From: Actinacidiphila rubida
GTDB taxonomy: Bacteria; Actinomycetota; Actinomycetes; Streptomycetales; Streptomycetaceae
Length of the DNA: 64,000 nucleotides
Assembly: GCF_900110255.1 (NCBI RefSeq)
Contig: NZ_FODD01000026.1
Coordinates: 62,001 to 126,000 of the forward strand
Direction of reading: 5' to 3'
Shown here: positions 30,154-39,447 of the stretch, in pieces
Layout: each line of letters starts with the position of its first letter
Numbering within the stretch: position 1 is the first letter of the stretch
The notes under the pieces: generated by a model
What the model saw: the letters and a program-made list of their open reading frames with translations, nothing else
Databases searched by the model: none
What the model was told of the DNA's origin: nothing
Program-made: the position numbers and the translations under genes

Positions 30154-30636
30154 TCAGCCGTCGCGCTTGGGCCGCCAGACCACCAGCGCGCTGGTGTGCT
30201 GGACGTCCTGGTACGGGACCAGGTCGCGGCGGTACGAGGCGTGGACCGCCGCCTCGCGCTGCTGGATGACGGCGGCGGCGCCCTCGACGGCGGCGGTCAG
30301 CTCGGCGACCCGGGACTGCAGGGCCGCGACCTGGTTCTCCAGCTCGATGATCCGCTTGATGCCGGCCAGGTTGATGCCCTCGTCCTGCGACAGCCGCTGC
30401 ACCTCGCGCAGCTGCTCGATGTCGCGGGCCGAGTAGCGGCGGCCGCGGCCGGCCGCGCGGTCCGGGGAGACCAGCCCGAGGCGGTCGTACTGCCGCAGGG
30501 TCTGCGGGTGCAGCCCGGACAGCTCGGCCGCCACCGAGATGACGTAGACCGGGGTCTCCTCGGTCAGCTGGTAGGGATTGCGGCCGGGCCGGGGACCGCG
30601 CCCCGGACCGGCGCCCATGCCGCCGTCGATGCCCAT
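30154..30636 (-). CDS. hspR: Heat-shock repressor HspR (MerR family)
   Basis: 160 aa. A Gly/Pro-rich N-terminal extension is followed by a MerR winged helix (VYVISVAAELSGLHPQTLRQYDRLGLV, then GRGRRYSARDIEQL) and a coiled coil (about 90-130). HspR binds HAIR sites with DnaK as co-repressor. Candidate sites are present before dnaK (34464-34484, 34516-34536) and clpB (25428-25448). It is the last gene of the operon, 4 bp after dnaJ, so it limits its own synthesis. Confidence 0.97.
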   Translation of the reverse strand: MGIDGGMGAGPGRGPRPGRNPYQLTEETPVYVISVAAELSGLHPQTLRQYDRLGLVSPDRAAGRGRRYSARDIEQLREVQRLSQDEGINLAGIKRIIELENQVAALQSRVAELTAAVEGAAAVIQQREAAVHASYRRDLVPYQDVQHTSALVVWRPKRDG

Positions 30637-30640
30637 AGCG

Positions 30641-31831
30641 TCATGCTCCCTTCGCGGCCTTGAACAGTTCGGCCCGCGGGTCGTGGCCCGCGGTGGCCTC
30701 CCGGTAGGACTCCAGGGCGTCCAGCGCCTTGCCCTCGGTCGTGTCGGGCACGGCCACCTCGACGGTGACCAGCAGGTCGCCCCGCGAACCGTCCTTGCGC
30801 ACGGCGCCCTTGCCGCGGGCGCGCAGCGTCCGGCCGTTGGGAGTGCCGGCCGGCAGCTTCAGGGTGACCGGGGGCCCGCCCAGGGTGGGCACCTTGATCT
30901 CGCCGCCGAGGGCGGCCTCCACGAAGCTGACCGGGACGGTCACCGTCAGGTTGGCGTCCTTGCGGCCGAACACCGCGTGGCGCCCGACGTGCACGACCAC
31001 GTACAGGTCGCCGGCCGGGCCGCCGCGCTCGCCGGGAGCGCCCTTGCCGCGCAGCCGGATCCGCTGCCCGTCCGTGACGCCGGCCGGGATGCGGACCTGC
31101 ATGGTGCGCGAACTCTTCGCCCGTCCGCTGCCGTTGCAGACCTCGCAGGGGTTCTCCGCGATCAGGCCGCGGCCCTTGCAGTCCACGCACGGGTCGGTGA
31201 GCGAGAAGCCGCCACCGCCGCCGCGCGAGACCTGACCGGTGCCGACGCAGGTCGGGCACACCCGGGGCGTGCCGTTCTTGTCGCCGGTGCCCGAACACGC
31301 CTTGCACGCCGCCGAACTGGACATCCGCAGCGGGACGGTGGCCCCGTCGACGGCCTCGGTGAAGCTGAGCGTCACCTCGGACTCGATGTCCTGGCCGCGG
31401 CGCGGCTGCACGCGGGTGCCGGTGCCGCGGTTGAACAGCCCGCCGAACACGTCGCCCAGGCCGCCGCCGAAGCCGCCGCCCTGGCCGCCACCGGTCGGGG
31501 TGGTGCCGCCGGCGCCGCCGAACAGGTCGCCCAGGTCGAAGTTGAAGCCGCCGGTGCCGCCCGCGCCCGGACCCGGGCGGAAGCCGCCGTTGCCGAACAG
31601 GGCGCGGCCCTCGTCGTACTCCTTGCGCCGCTTGGTGTCCGAGAGCACGTCGTTGGCCTCGGAGATCTCCTTGAAGCGCTCCTCGGCCTTGGCGTCGCCC
31701 TTGTTGGCGTCCGGGTGGAACTCCCGGGCGAGCTTGCGGTAGGCCTTCTTGATCTCCGCGTCGGTGGCGTCCTTCGGAACGCCGAGAACCTTGTACAGGT
31801 CCTTTTCGAGCAGATCCCTGCTGATGCTCAT
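30641..31831 (-). CDS. dnaJ: Chaperone DnaJ
   Basis: 396-aa type I J-protein. The J domain has HPD near residue 38. It is followed by a Gly/Phe-rich region, four zinc-finger repeats (CKACSGTG, CPTCVGTG, CVDCKGRG, CEVCNGSG at about 160-225) and the client-binding C-terminal domain. It delivers unfolded proteins to DnaK and stimulates its ATPase. It is the third gene of the dnaK operon. Confidence 0.97.
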   Translation of the reverse strand: MSISRDLLEKDLYKVLGVPKDATDAEIKKAYRKLAREFHPDANKGDAKAEERFKEISEANDVLSDTKRRKEYDEGRALFGNGGFRPGPGAGGTGGFNFDLGDLFGGAGGTTPTGGGQGGGFGGGLGDVFGGLFNRGTGTRVQPRRGQDIESEVTLSFTEAVDGATVPLRMSSSAACKACSGTGDKNGTPRVCPTCVGTGQVSRGGGGGFSLTDPCVDCKGRGLIAENPCEVCNGSGRAKSSRTMQVRIPAGVTDGQRIRLRGKGAPGERGGPAGDLYVVVHVGRHAVFGRKDANLTVTVPVSFVEAALGGEIKVPTLGGPPVTLKLPAGTPNGRTLRARGKGAVRKDGSRGDLLVTVEVAVPDTTEGKALDALESYREATAGHDPRAELFKAAKGA

Positions 31832-31900
31832 CGCCGACGTCCCTCCTCTCCGTCACCCCTGCCGGGCCGGGGCCGCTCGCGCAGCCCCGGCCCGAATCCG

Positions 31901-32569
31901 TCAGCCCTGGTCCGGGCCACCGTTCTCCTCGCCGTCCGCATTCTGGTCGTCAGCGTCCTCCTTCGCCTGGCTGCCGGGCTGCGGTTCGGCGACCGCGACC
32001 CGCGCCGGGCGCAGATTGCGCTCCCCGATGCGGTACCCGGGCTGGAGGATCTGCACGCATGTCGTCTGCGTGACATCCGGCGAGTAACTGTGCATCAGGG
32101 CCTCGTGCACCAGCGGGTCGAAGGGCTCGCCCTCCTTGCCGAACTGCTGCAGCCCCAGCTTCGCCGCGACCGTCTCCAGCGATTCCGCCACCGACTTGAA
32201 CCCGCCGACCAGCTCGCCGTGCTCGCGGGCCCGGCCGATGTCGTCCAGGACCGGCAGCAGCTCGGTGAGCAGGTTGGCGATCGCGATCTCCTTGACCGCC
32301 ACCCGGTCCCGCTCCACCCTGCGGCGGTAGTTCTGGTACTCGGCCTGGAGGCGCTGGACGTCCGCGGTGCGCTCGTTGAGCGCGGTACGCACCTGGTCCA
32401 GCTGTGCCCTGACGGCCGCCAGCTCCTTGGCCGCACCCGGCTGCTCGGCGCCCTGGCCGCCGCTGCCGGCCTTGTCGGCGGATGCGGCGTCCTTGGCGTC
32501 CTCGTCCTCCGGCTGCGTGGCCTCAGAGGGGACCTCGGGCTCCTCGAAGCCCTTCGGTTCCTCCGTCAC
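31901..32569 (-). CDS. grpE: Nucleotide exchange factor GrpE
   Basis: 222 aa. An acidic disordered N-terminus (1-55) is followed by a long coiled coil ([19 protein letters not shown] to YRRRVERDR) and the beta wing with [11 protein letters not shown] and [18 protein letters not shown]. It releases ADP from DnaK. Its start overlaps the dnaK stop by 4 bp, so synthesis is coupled. Confidence 0.96.
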   Translation of the reverse strand: MTEEPKGFEEPEVPSEATQPEDEDAKDAASADKAGSGGQGAEQPGAAKELAAVRAQLDQVRTALNERTADVQRLQAEYQNYRRRVERDRVAVKEIAIANLLTELLPVLDDIGRAREHGELVGGFKSVAESLETVAAKLGLQQFGKEGEPFDPLVHEALMHSYSPDVTQTTCVQILQPGYRIGERNLRPARVAVAEPQPGSQAKEDADDQNADGEENGGPDQG

Positions 32570-34440
32570 GCGGCACCGTCCCTCTTGCCGTTCTCGTCGT
32601 CCACGATCTCGGCGTCGACGACGTCGTCGTCGGCCGCGGCCTGCTCGGCACCCGGCTCACCGGCGCCCGCGCCGGCCGCGCCGCCGTCGGCCTGGGCGTT
32701 GGCGTAGAGCGCCTGGCCCAGCTTCTGGCTGGTGGCGGCGACCTTCTCGGTCGCCTCGCGGATCGCGGCGGTGTTGCCGTCGTCCGTGGACTCGTTCTTC
32801 AGCTTCTCCTTGAGGTCCGCGATCGCGGTCTCGACCTCGCCCTTCACGTCCTCAGGAAGCTTGTCCTGGTTGTCCGCGATGAACTTCTCGGTCTGGTAGA
32901 CGAGCTGCTCGCCCTGGTTGCGGGTCTCGGCGGCCTCGCGGCGGCGGTGGTCCTCCTCCGCGTACTGCTCGGCCTCCTGCCGCATGCGGTCGACCTCGTC
33001 CTTGGGCAGAGACGAACCGCCGGTGACGGTCATCTTCTGCTCCTTGCCCGTGCCCAGGTCCTTCGCGGTCACGTGCATGATGCCGTTGGCGTCGATGTCG
33101 AACGCGACCTCGATCTGGGGCATGCCGCGCGGGGCCGGCGGCAGACCGGTCAGCTCGAACATCCCGAGCTTCTTGTTGTACGCGGCGATCTCGCGCTCGC
33201 CCTGGTAGACCTGGATCTGCACCGACGGCTGGTTGTCCTCGGCGGTGGTGAAGATCTCGGAGCGCTTGGTCGGGATCGTGGTGTTGCGCTCGATCAGCTT
33301 GGTCATGATGCCGCCCTTGGTCTCGATACCGAGGGACAGCGGGGTGACGTCGAGCAGCAGGACGTCCTTGACCTCGCCCTTGAGCACACCGGCCTGCAGG
33401 GACGCGCCGATGGCGACGACCTCGTCCGGGTTGACGCCCTTGTTGGCCTCCTTGCCGCCGGTCAGCTCGCGGACGAGCTCGGCGACGGCGGGCATGCGGG
33501 TGGAGCCGCCGACCAGGACCACGTGGTCGATCTCGGACAGCTGGATGCCGGCGTCCTTGATGACGTTGTGGAAGGGGGTCTTGCAGCGCTCCAGCAGGTC
33601 CGCGGTGAGCTGCTGGAACTGGGCGCGCGTCAGGCGCTCGTCCAGGTGCAGCGGGCCCTCGGCGGACGCCGTGATGTAGGGCAGGTTGATCGAGGTCTCG
33701 GTGGACGAGGACAGCTCGATCTTCGCCTTCTCCGCCGCCTCACGCAGGCGCTGGAGGGCCATCTTGTCCCTGCCCAGGTCCACGCCGTGGCCGGACTGGA
33801 ACTGCTTGACCAGGTAGTCGACGACGCGCTGGTCCCAGTCGTCGCCACCGAGGTGGTTGTCGCCGTTGGTCGCCTTGACCTCGACCACGCCGTCGCCGAT
33901 CTCCAGCAGCGACACGTCGAAGGTGCCGCCGCCGAGGTCGAAGACCAGGATCGTCTGGTCGTCCTTGTCCAGACCGTAGGCCAGCGCGGCCGCGGTCGGC
34001 TCGTTGACGATGCGCAGCACGTTCAGGCCGGCGATCTCGCCGGCCTCCTTCGTGGCCTGGCGCTCGGAGTCGTTGAAGTACGCGGGGACGGTGATCACCG
34101 CGTCGGTGACCTTCTCGCCCAGGTACGACTCGGCGTCCCGCTTCAGCTTCTGCAGGATGAACGCGGAGATCTGCTGCGGGTTGAAGTCCTTGCCGTCGAG
34201 GTTGATCTTCCAGTCGGTGCCCATGTGGCGCTTGACCGACCGGATGGTCCTGTCGACGTTGGTGACGGCCTGGCGCTTGGCGACCTCGCCGACCAGCACC
34301 TCGCCGTTCTTCGCGAAGGCGACGACGGACGGCGTGGTCCTGGCGCCCTCTGCGTTGGTGATGACGGTGGGCTCGCCGCCTTCGAGAACGCTGACGACGG
34401 AGTTAGTCGTGCCCAGGTCGATGCCGACCGCACGTGCCAT
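32566..34440 (-). CDS. dnaK: Chaperone DnaK (Hsp70)
   Basis: 624 aa. The ATPase domain has [11 protein letters not shown] at the N-terminus and [15 protein letters not shown] near 168. These are followed by the substrate-binding domain ([13 protein letters not shown] near 370) and an acidic C-terminus ([21 protein letters not shown]). It is the first gene of dnaK-grpE-dnaJ-hspR. The ATG at 34440 has GGAGGA 7 nt upstream. Promoter control by HspR is indicated by the two HAIR-like sites upstream. Confidence 0.98.
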   Translation of the reverse strand: MARAVGIDLGTTNSVVSVLEGGEPTVITNAEGARTTPSVVAFAKNGEVLVGEVAKRQAVTNVDRTIRSVKRHMGTDWKINLDGKDFNPQQISAFILQKLKRDAESYLGEKVTDAVITVPAYFNDSERQATKEAGEIAGLNVLRIVNEPTAAALAYGLDKDDQTILVFDLGGGTFDVSLLEIGDGVVEVKATNGDNHLGGDDWDQRVVDYLVKQFQSGHGVDLGRDKMALQRLREAAEKAKIELSSSTETSINLPYITASAEGPLHLDERLTRAQFQQLTADLLERCKTPFHNVIKDAGIQLSEIDHVVLVGGSTRMPAVAELVRELTGGKEANKGVNPDEVVAIGASLQAGVLKGEVKDVLLLDVTPLSLGIETKGGIMTKLIERNTTIPTKRSEIFTTAEDNQPSVQIQVYQGEREIAAYNKKLGMFELTGLPPAPRGMPQIEVAFDIDANGIMHVTAKDLGTGKEQKMTVTGGSSLPKDEVDRMRQEAEQYAEEDHRRREAAETRNQGEQLVYQTEKFIADNQDKLPEDVKGEVETAIADLKEKLKNESTDDGNTAAIREATEKVAATSQKLGQALYANAQADGGAAGAGAGEPGAEQAAADDDVVDAEIVDDENGKRDGAA

Positions 34441-34463
34441 GGTGAATCCTCCAGCTGACCTGA

Positions 34464-34484
34464 CTTGAGTGAATCTGGCTCAAG
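34464..34484 (-). promoter_or_regulatory. HAIR operator 1 of the dnaK operon
   Basis: CTTGAGT-N7-GCTCAAG: one mismatch to the palindromic HAIR consensus. It lies 24 bp upstream of the dnaK start. Confidence 0.88.
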
Positions 34485-34515
34485 AGTGCACGACGAGAGA
34501 TCGGCTGTCAACAGA

Positions 34516-34536
34516 GGTGAGTCTCAGCGACTCAAC
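34516..34536 (-). promoter_or_regulatory. HAIR-like operator 2 of the dnaK operon
   Basis: GGTGAGT-N7-ACTCAAC, a weaker match with the same 7-bp spacer, centred 52 bp upstream of operator 1. It overlaps the stop codon of the preceding LCP-like gene (34532-34534). Confidence 0.75.
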
Positions 34537-35560
34537 TTTGCGGCGCCTCACTCGCGCACCTCGGGGTCCCGGCCCCTGCGGTGCCGTCCCCGCGGCTACC
34601 CCCGCCACCCCTCCCCGCGCTTTCCCCGAGTTCCTGTTGGTCCTCTTGGTCCTCTTGTTCCTCTTTCTCTGCGCAACGAAGGGGACCTTCCGGATGTTTC
34701 AGGATCTCCGCGGCACCTTGGACGGGCCGGTCCTCGCGTACCGCGGTGAACAGCCGCCCGGCGTCTGGCTCACGCACCGCACCCCGGCCCCCGACCGGGA
34801 CCGAGCGCACCACCAGGCCGTCCTGCGGCAGCTCGCGCAGGTTCCCGGCCAGCTCGTACAGCGCGGGCAGCGAGCTGAGGCCGGGGTCCGCGGTGATCGA
34901 GGACGTCGCCGAATCGAGGAAGCCGTACAGCTTCTTCGGGTGCGCCAGCGTCCGCGGTCCGCCGCGCGCCTCGGCGGCGAGCGCCCGCAGCAGCGCGGCG
35001 CTGCGGTCGGCCGGCGGCCCGCCGACCGCGGCGGAGATGCGCTGGAACCCGTCCATGTCCACCACCAGGTGGTGGTCCACCCGGATGCCGCTGAGCCGCT
35101 CGAAGGCGCGGATCGTGCAGGCCGCGCCGCCGCCGCGGAAGGCCGCGCCGAAGGTCTCGTCGGCCCCCGCCCCCGGCCCGGCCCCAGCCCCCACTCCTCC
35201 GCCCACCGGCGCTTCCCGCCGGGTGCCGGCGGGCCGCGGCGCGCAGTCCGGGACGCTCACCCGCAGCTCGCGCGGCACCCCGATGGCCGCCGCGCGCTGC
35301 CGGTCGGCCGACAGGTGCAGCAGCACCGCCGAGTCCGCGCCGCCGCCCGTCGTGCCGTCCGCGCCCATCACCAGGATGTTGCGGGCCCCCGGCACCAGCG
35401 AGCGCGGCCGCTCCGCGGCGTACCGGCTGAGCACCTGTTCGGCGGCACGGTCCGTCCTGATGTTGCCGCTGAACTTGCGGTAGGCGGCCCACCCCACTCC
35501 GGCGGCGACGACCAGCACCAGCCCGGCGCCGATCGCCGTCCAGCGCAGCACCGCGCGCAT
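34532..35560 (-). CDS. LytR-CpsA-Psr (LCP) family protein, internally shortened
   Basis: 342 aa with one N-terminal membrane helix (about 7-27) and an extracytoplasmic LCP domain. Recognisable parts are DSAVLLHLSADRQRAAAIGVPREL near 78 and FGAAFRGGGAACTIRAFERL near 138. DHHLVVDMDGFQRISAAVGG and the later LDSATSSITADPGL also fit. The usual stretch between them, with the LxAG..LDG..ALAYVR.R and DxxRxxRQ motifs that bind polyprenyl phosphate, is missing. About 60 residues are gone. The C-terminus is a Gln/Glu/Asp-rich tail. Transferase activity is therefore doubtful. Confidence 0.78.
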   Translation of the reverse strand: MRAVLRWTAIGAGLVLVVAAGVGWAAYRKFSGNIRTDRAAEQVLSRYAAERPRSLVPGARNILVMGADGTTGGGADSAVLLHLSADRQRAAAIGVPRELRVSVPDCAPRPAGTRREAPVGGGVGAGAGPGAGADETFGAAFRGGGAACTIRAFERLSGIRVDHHLVVDMDGFQRISAAVGGPPADRSAALLRALAAEARGGPRTLAHPKKLYGFLDSATSSITADPGLSSLPALYELAGNLRELPQDGLVVRSVPVGGRGAVREPDAGRLFTAVREDRPVQGAAEILKHPEGPLRCAEKEEQEDQEDQQELGESAGRGGGGSRGDGTAGAGTPRCASEAPQS

Positions 35561-35873
35561 CTCCGGTTCACCTCCCGCGACCGTCGCAAACCGTTGTCCG
35601 TTGCCTCCATGTTTGTCACGATGAGAGGACCTTCAACCGCGTCCGCGGCGGGCGGGCCGGCACCCGCCCGCACCCCGCATCCGCCCTGGCCGCCGGGACG
35701 TGCGGCGCGCGACACAGATCACCAGCAGTGCGGCTTTATGGGGCCGGGAATCCCGGGTAACCTCAGCCGAGACCGGAGTAAGTTACCGCTTAGTACGTTC
35801 CCGAGCGGACTTCCCGAGCAGACATCCCGAACAGACACCGTCCGTCCCCGCCGCGCAGGCCCGAGGAGCCCCC
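35561..35873. other. Divergent intergenic region with an inverted repeat
   Basis: 313 bp between the LCP-like gene and the Fe-S oxidoreductase. At 35779-35792 lies TAAG-TTACCG-CTTA, inside an AT-richer stretch (35778-35800), which is a candidate TetR-type operator or promoter. Nothing else is visible. Confidence 0.45.
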
Positions 35874-38132
35874 ATGCAACTCGCCGCGATCATCGTGTCG
35901 CTGGTCCTCACCGCGGTCGGCGTCGCGCTCATCAGCCTCGCCGTCCTGCAGATCTACCGGAACATCCGGATCGGCCAGCCGGTGCTCCAGGGCACCCGCA
36001 CGAACGAGCCCCGCGCGCGCACCCTGACGCTGGCCCGCGAGTTCGTGGCCCACACGCGGATGAACAAGTGGGGCGTCATCGGCGTCGCCCACTGGTTCGT
36101 GGCGGTCGGCTTCCTGACCCTGGGCCTGACGATCCTCAACGCCTACGGGCAGCTCTTCAAGGCCGACTGGATCCTGCCGGTCATCGGCACCTGGCTGCCG
36201 TACGAGGTCTACACCGAGCTCATCACCGCGCTCACCACCGTCGGCATCATCACGCTCATCGTGATCCGGCTGCTCAACCTGCCCTCGCGGGCCGGCCGCA
36301 AGTCGCGCTTCGCCGGCTCCACGGCCTGGCAGGCGTACTTCGTCGAGTACGTCGTGCTGGTCATCGGCCTGGCGATCCTGACGCTGCGCGGCCTGGAGGG
36401 CGCCCTGCACGGCGTCGACCACTACGAGGCCGGCTACTTCGTCTCGTACCCGCTGGTCGCCGGCTTCCGCGGCCTGAGCACCGGCACGCTGCAGAACCTC
36501 GTCTACCTCACCGCGATGATCAAGCTCTCGGTGACGATGATCTGGGCGATCGTGCTCGGCCTGAACACCACGATGAGCGTCGCCTGGCACCGCTTCCTGG
36601 CGTTCCCCAACATCTGGTTCAAGCGCGACGCCGCCGGCGAGGTCGCGCTCGGCGCCCTGCAGCCCATGGCCAGCGGCGGCGTCCCCATCGACTTCGAGGA
36701 CCCGGGAGAGGACGACCAGTTCGGCGTCTCCCAGGTCGAGCACTTCACCTGGAAGGGCATCCTCGACTTCTCCACCTGCACCGAGTGCGGCCGCTGCCAG
36801 TCGCAGTGCCCCGCCTGGAACACGGGCAAGCCGCTCTCCCCGAAGCTGCTCATCATGTCGCTGCGCGACCACGCGCACGCCAAGGCGCCGTACCTGCTGG
36901 CCGGCGGCGGCAAGGACGCCGAGGGCGCGGAGAAGGGCACCGAGGAGCAGCTGGCCGGCGTGCCCGCGGCCGCGCTCGCCGAGGCCGAGCGCCCGCTGAT
37001 CGGCACCGCCGAGGAGAACGGCGTCATCGACCCCGACGTGCTGTGGTCCTGCACCACGTGCGGCGCCTGCGTCGAGCAGTGCCCGGTGGACATCGAGCAC
37101 GTCGACCACATCGTCGACATGCGCCGCTACCAGGTGATGATCGAGAGCGCGTTCCCGTCCGAGGCCGGGACGATGCTCAAGAACCTGGAGAAGAAGGGCA
37201 ACCCCTGGGGCCTGCCCAAGAAGCAGCGGCTGGCCTGGGCCAAGGAGGTCGACTTCGAGGTGCCGGTCGTCGGCGAGGACATCGAGGACCTCACCGAGGT
37301 GGAGTACCTCTACTGGGTCGGCTGCGCCGGCTCCCTGGAGGACCGCGCCAAGAAGACCACCAAGGCGTTCGCCGAACTGCTGCACATCGCGGGCGTGAAG
37401 TTCGCGATCATGGGCGGTGAGGAGAACTGCACCGGTGACTCCGCCCGCCGCCTGGGCAACGAGTTCCTGTTCCAGCAGCTCGGCGCCGAGAACGTCGCGA
37501 TGCTGAACATGGCGTTCGGCGAGGATGACGAGGACGCCTCGACGAAGAAGCCCAAGGCGTCCAAGAAGATCGTCGCGACCTGCCCGCACTGCTTCAACAC
37601 GATCTCCAACGAGTACCCGCAGCTCGGCGGCGAGTACGAGGTCATCCACCACACGCAGCTGCTGCAGCACCTGGTGGACGAGGGCCGGCTCGTCCCGGTC
37701 ACCCCGGTCGAGGGCCTGATCACCTACCACGACCCGTGCTACCTGGGCCGTCACAACAAGGTCTACACGCCGCCGCGCGACATCATCGCGAAGGTGCCGG
37801 GCCTGCGGAACGAGGAGATGCACCGCCACAAGGAGCGCGGCTTCTGCTGCGGTGCCGGCGGCGCCCGGATGTGGATGGAGGAGCGGATCGGCAAGCGCAT
37901 CAACAACGAGCGCGTCGACGAGGCCCTGTCCCTCAACCCGGACATCGTCTCCACCGCGTGCCCGTTCTGCCTGGTGATGCTCTCCGACTCCGTCAACGGC
38001 AAGAAGAACGAGGGCACCGCGAAGGAGAGCCTGCAGGTCGTGGACGTCGCCCAGTTGCTGCTGGACTCCGTCAGGACCGGGCCGGGCGACCCGGTGGACG
38101 TCGCCGAGGAGGAGCCCGCGGGCACGGCGTGA
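35874..38132 (+). CDS. EtfD-like membrane Fe-S oxidoreductase
   Basis: 752 aa. The N-terminal 280 residues hold about six membrane helices of a NarI/heme-b-like domain with several histidines. Two 4Fe-4S motifs follow: CTECGRCQSQCP near 303 and CTTCGACVEQCP near 392. Two CCG domains follow, with VGCAGSLEDR near 483 and CCGAGGARMWMEE near 657. This is the layout of mycobacterial EtfD, which passes electrons from electron-transfer flavoprotein (fatty-acid oxidation) to menaquinone. ATG 35874 follows GAGGAG. The role is inferred from family architecture; no etfAB genes are nearby. Confidence 0.85.
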   Translation: MQLAAIIVSLVLTAVGVALISLAVLQIYRNIRIGQPVLQGTRTNEPRARTLTLAREFVAHTRMNKWGVIGVAHWFVAVGFLTLGLTILNAYGQLFKADWILPVIGTWLPYEVYTELITALTTVGIITLIVIRLLNLPSRAGRKSRFAGSTAWQAYFVEYVVLVIGLAILTLRGLEGALHGVDHYEAGYFVSYPLVAGFRGLSTGTLQNLVYLTAMIKLSVTMIWAIVLGLNTTMSVAWHRFLAFPNIWFKRDAAGEVALGALQPMASGGVPIDFEDPGEDDQFGVSQVEHFTWKGILDFSTCTECGRCQSQCPAWNTGKPLSPKLLIMSLRDHAHAKAPYLLAGGGKDAEGAEKGTEEQLAGVPAAALAEAERPLIGTAEENGVIDPDVLWSCTTCGACVEQCPVDIEHVDHIVDMRRYQVMIESAFPSEAGTMLKNLEKKGNPWGLPKKQRLAWAKEVDFEVPVVGEDIEDLTEVEYLYWVGCAGSLEDRAKKTTKAFAELLHIAGVKFAIMGGEENCTGDSARRLGNEFLFQQLGAENVAMLNMAFGEDDEDASTKKPKASKKIVATCPHCFNTISNEYPQLGGEYEVIHHTQLLQHLVDEGRLVPVTPVEGLITYHDPCYLGRHNKVYTPPRDIIAKVPGLRNEEMHRHKERGFCCGAGGARMWMEERIGKRINNERVDEALSLNPDIVSTACPFCLVMLSDSVNGKKNEGTAKESLQVVDVAQLLLDSVRTGPGDPVDVAEEEPAGTA

Positions 38133-38188
38133 CGCCGGCGGCGGCGCTGCTTCGGGGCCGCGCCGCCAGTACCAGAGGGTGCCGAAGG

Positions 38189-38228
38189 GCATCTGAGGGC
38201 GCCTGAGAGCACCTGAGAGCACCTGATG
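38189..38228 (+). repeat. Four tandem 10-bp units
   Basis: Consecutive units GCATCTGAGG, GCGCCTGAGA, GCACCTGAGA and GCACCTGATG between the oxidoreductase stop and its terminator. Confidence 0.7.
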
Positions 38229-38267
38229 AGGGGCGGCACCTCCCGCGCGGGGGGGGTGCCGCCCCTC
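38228..38267. terminator. Terminator after the Fe-S oxidoreductase
   Basis: 13-bp perfect inverted repeat GAGGGGCGGCACC (38228-38240) with 38255-38267, 14-nt loop. Confidence 0.8.
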
Positions 38268-38359
38268 CCGTGTGTCCCACGTGTCACAGGTTGGCAGCAA
38301 AGGCCCCGGGCCCCACATCTCCCGGTACGGGCACCGGAATCAGCGGGTACGTTCGAAGG

Positions 38360-39301
38360 GTGGCTGGATTCTCGAACCGACAGGGCAGGCGCGGCCGGCA
38401 CCCGCAGGGCGGGGGCCAAGGCGCTCCGCACGCCGGGCAGGGGTACCCGGGGTACCCCGCCGGACACCCCGGCGCATCCGGGTACTCCGGCGCGTCGGGC
38501 CGCTCCGGCTCCCCCGCGTACGACGGCTCCGGCCAGGCGGGCGCGGGCCAGGCGGGCGCGGGCCAGGCGGCACCGCACTACGACGACGCCCCGGGCCACA
38601 CACGGGCGTTCACCCTGGGCGAGCCGACGCCGCTGGCCGGCGCGGCCGGGGCGGGCGCGGCTCCCGGCGGCGGGTACGACCCGTACACGTCCTACGGGGA
38701 CGGCGGGTACGACAACGTGGCGACCTACCGGGCCGGCCAGTCCGCCGCACCGCCGGCAGGACCGCGACTGCACTGGAAGGACCTGCTGCGCGGCATCGTG
38801 CTGCGCCCCGGCCGCACCTTCTGGCAGATGCGTGACCACACGGTGTGGGGCCCCGCGCTCATCGTCACGTTCCTCTACGGGCTCGTCGCCGTCTTCGGCT
38901 TCGACGCCGCCCGCAGCGACATCCTCAGCGCCACGCTGTCCACCAGCATCCCGTGGGTGCTGACGACGGGCGTCGCCGTGGTGCTGTGCGGCCTCATGCT
39001 CGGCACGGTCACCAACACCCTGGCCCGCCAGATGGGCGGCGACGGTGCCTGGGGGCCCACGATCGGCCTCGCGATGCTGATCACGACGCTCACCGACGCC
39101 CCGCGCCTGCTGTTCGCCCTCTTCCTCGGCGGCGGCAACGGCTTCGTCCAACTCGTCGGCTGGGCCACCTGGTTCGCCTGCGGCGCGCTGCTGACGTCGA
39201 TGGTCGCCAAGTCCCACGACCTGCCGTGGCCGAAGGCGCTGGGCGCGTCCGCGATCCAACTGGTGGCGCTGCTGATGCTGTTCAAGCTGCCGCTGATCTG
39301 A
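38360..39301 (+). CDS. Yip1-domain integral membrane protein
   Basis: 313 aa. The first 135 residues are a disordered Gly/Pro/Tyr/Gln-rich region with GQAGAGQAGAGQ repeats, and the remainder holds five membrane helices of the Yip1 family (HWKDLLRGIVLRPGRTFWQM precedes the first). Function in bacteria is unknown. The GTG 38360 start has no usable ribosome site. TACGTT (38348-38353) is correctly placed as a -10 box for a leaderless transcript. Confidence 0.82.
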   Translation: MAGFSNRQGRRGRHPQGGGQGAPHAGQGYPGYPAGHPGASGYSGASGRSGSPAYDGSGQAGAGQAGAGQAAPHYDDAPGHTRAFTLGEPTPLAGAAGAGAAPGGGYDPYTSYGDGGYDNVATYRAGQSAAPPAGPRLHWKDLLRGIVLRPGRTFWQMRDHTVWGPALIVTFLYGLVAVFGFDAARSDILSATLSTSIPWVLTTGVAVVLCGLMLGTVTNTLARQMGGDGAWGPTIGLAMLITTLTDAPRLLFALFLGGGNGFVQLVGWATWFACGALLTSMVAKSHDLPWPKALGASAIQLVALLMLFKLPLI

Positions 39302-39447
39302 TCCGGGGGACGGGCGGGCCGGGCGCGGGAGTCGGGGGCCGGGAGTCGGGAGTCGGGAGTCGGGGGCCGGGTCCGAGGCCGCGATCCCGCGGCAGGACGT
39401 CAGGAACGTACAAGACGCGGGTGCGGGTCGGCGGCGAGATTCGTGGC

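Noticed and set aside
38270-38290. CCCACGTGTCAC as a second parS-like site
   Set aside because: It has the CACGTG core only; the flanks do not match GTTTCACGTGAAAC.
35790-38318. 842-codon open frame on the minus strand
   Set aside because: It is antisense to the Fe-S oxidoreductase, whose cysteine motifs are unambiguous.
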